Source of the DNA: Xanthobacteraceae bacterium
Lineage (GTDB): Bacteria; Pseudomonadota; Alphaproteobacteria; Rhizobiales; Xanthobacteraceae
Length of the DNA stretch: 6,509 nt
NCBI GenBank assembly: GCA_030037185.1
Contig: JASHRR010001344.1
Coordinates: forward strand, 1-6,509
Direction: 5' to 3'
The notes under the pieces are model-generated. The model was not told the DNA's origin. It did no database searches and saw only the letters and a list, made by a program, of their open reading frames with translations. Positions 5,280 through 6,509 of the stretch are shown piece after piece (the first letter of the stretch is position 1; each line of letters starts with the position of its first letter). The position numbers and the translations under genes are program-made.

Positions 5280-6509
5280 TCACCCGGCGCAGGAAGCCTG
5301 GTCGCCAAGGCGCGCGAGGCTTTCGGGCTTGCCCAGCACGTGCAGCACATCGAAGATCCCGGGCGAGGTCGGGCGGCCGGTCAAAGCCGCCCGCAGCGGC
5401 TGCGCCACGGCGCCGAGTTTAAGGTCCTTGCGCTCGACAAATGCCCGCACGGCGTTTTCGATCATGTCCTTGGTCCAGGGCTCGACGTTCGATAGGTCCG
5501 GGATCAATTCCGCAATAATCGCGCAGGCTTGCGGCCCGAGCAGAGGCTTTGCCTTCTGGTCGATTGCGATCGGACGTTCCGCATAGAGAAACTGCGCGCT
5601 GTCAAATAGTTCCACCAAATTTTTGGCGCGCTCCTTAAGCCCTGGCATCGCCGCACAAAGCTTGGCCTTGAGATCGGGTGTGAATTTTGCTGCGAGTTCG
5701 GTGCCGTTTGCGATGTGTGGCAGGAGACGCTCGATGGTGGCGACGAGATCGGCATCGCGGCTGTGCCGGATGTAGTGGCCGTTGATGCTCTCGAGCTTGG
5801 CAAAGTCAAAACGCGCCGGAGCGCGGCCGATCTGTGGCAGGTCGAAGACCTCGATCATCTCCAGCGTCGAAAAAATTTCCTGGTCGCCATGACTCCAGCC
5901 CAAGCGTACCAGGTAGTTGCGCAACGCTTCCGGCAGATAGCCCATAGCGCGGTAGGCGTCCACGCCGAGCGCGCCATGGCGCTTGGAAAGCTTGGACCCG
6001 TCAGGTCCGTGGATCAGCGGGATGTGCGCCATCACCGGCACCTCCCAGCCGAGCGCGTTGTAGATCTGGGTTTGCCGCGCTCCATTGGTCAGGTGATCGT
6101 CGCCCCGGATGATGTGGGTCACGCCCATATCGTGGTCATCGACGATAACCGCCAGCATGTATGTCGGCGTGCCGTCGGAACGCAGGAGCACAAGATCGTC
6201 GAGGTTCTCGTTCTGCCAGACGACGCGGCCTTGAACCTGATCCTCGATCACCGTCTCGCCGGTCAGCGGCGCCCGCAAACGGATCACCGGCTTGACGCCG
6301 GCAGGCGCCTCGGAGGGATCGCGGTCGCGCCAGCGTCCGTCGTAGAGCTTGGCGCGGCCTTCGCGGCGCGCCCGCTCGCGCATCTCATCGAGCTCCTGCT
6401 GGGATGCATAGCAGCGATAGGCCTGCCCGGCCGCGAGCAACTGCTCCGCCACCTCGCGGTGCCGCGCGGCGCGGGAGAATTGGTAGACGGCATCGCCGTC
6501 CCATTCGAT
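5280..6509 (-). CDS. gltX: Glutamyl-tRNA synthetase GltX, 5' end missing
   Basis: GltX is a class I aminoacyl-tRNA synthetase that loads glutamate onto tRNA-Glu (in many alphaproteobacteria the same or a second copy also makes Glu-tRNA-Gln for amidation). The frame is open from the right edge of the window to TGA at 5282-5280, giving 409 visible residues. The full protein is usually about 470, so roughly the first 60, including the HIGH ATP-binding motif, lie outside. Visible landmarks are [14 protein letters not shown] at the edge, [61 protein letters not shown], and the second class I motif, KLSKRHG (visible residues 173-179). The C-terminal anticodon-binding half ends with [19 protein letters not shown] and a short tail. 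Zinc ligands of the E. coli enzyme are largely missing (see findings). GTG at 6452 is an internal valine, not a start. gltA follows on the same strand after 256 bases. Confidence 0.97.
   Translation of the reverse strand: MEWDGDAVYQFSRAARHREVAEQLLAAGQAYRCYASQQELDEMRERARREGRAKLYDGRWRDRDPSEAPAGVKPVIRLRAPLTGETVIEDQVQGRVVWQNENLDDLVLLRSDGTPTYMLAVIVDDHDMGVTHIIRGDDHLTNGARQTQIYNALGWEVPVMAHIPLIHGPDGSKLSKRHGALGVDAYRAMGYLPEALRNYLVRLGWSHGDQEIFSTLEMIEVFDLPQIGRAPARFDFAKLESINGHYIRHSRDADLVATIERLLPHIANGTELAAKFTPDLKAKLCAAMPGLKERAKNLVELFDSAQFLYAERPIAIDQKAKPLLGPQACAIIAELIPDLSNVEPWTKDMIENAVRAFVERKDLKLGAVAQPLRAALTGRPTSPGIFDVLHVLGKPESLARLGDQASCAG

Noticed and set aside
1..6509. CRISPR array, insertion sequence, tRNA/rRNA, toxin-antitoxin or defence system
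   Set aside because: No regularly spaced repeats, transposase-like protein, terminal inverted repeats with target duplications, or tRNA-like fold were seen.

Overview
The window looks like a chromosomal segment of a GC-rich alphaproteobacterium of the order Hyphomicrobiales, most likely Bradyrhizobium or a close relative. Three things point there: the lpxB / gltA / gltX neighbourhood, the closeness of these proteins to those of Bradyrhizobium and Rhodopseudomonas as I remember them, and a small DUF3551-type exported protein, a family concentrated in that group. No database search was possible.

Layout. Positions 1-1200 (+) hold almost all of lpxB (lipid-A-disaccharide synthase), lacking only its first codons. 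Positions 1201-2061 are an unusually long stretch with no convincing gene. It carries one clear rho-independent terminator (1574-1605, + strand), several other inverted repeats, and a candidate promoter at its right end. Positions 2062-2373 (+) encode the small DUF3551-type secreted protein. The rest lies on the minus strand. Read in the direction of transcription it runs: gltX (6509 to 5280, its 5' part outside the window), a 256-base spacer, gltA (5023 to 3713, complete), a 150-base spacer with a hairpin, a 282-residue exported protein with a duplicated C-terminal motif (3562 to 2714), and a 76-residue basic exported protein (2678 to 2448).

How the genes relate. gltX and gltA are housekeeping genes for glutamyl-tRNA charging and entry of acetyl-CoA into the TCA cycle. 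lpxB belongs to lipid A synthesis and converges on the gltX-gltA strand. Between these two conserved blocks sits a cluster of three small genes, each with an N-terminal signal peptide, so all three products are predicted to be periplasmic or secreted. Their functions are unknown.

No mobile element, CRISPR array, tRNA, rRNA, toxin-antitoxin or defence system is visible. The parts most worth a second look are the non-coding stretch 1201-2061 and the cluster of exported proteins. I do not see strong evidence for a new biological system.
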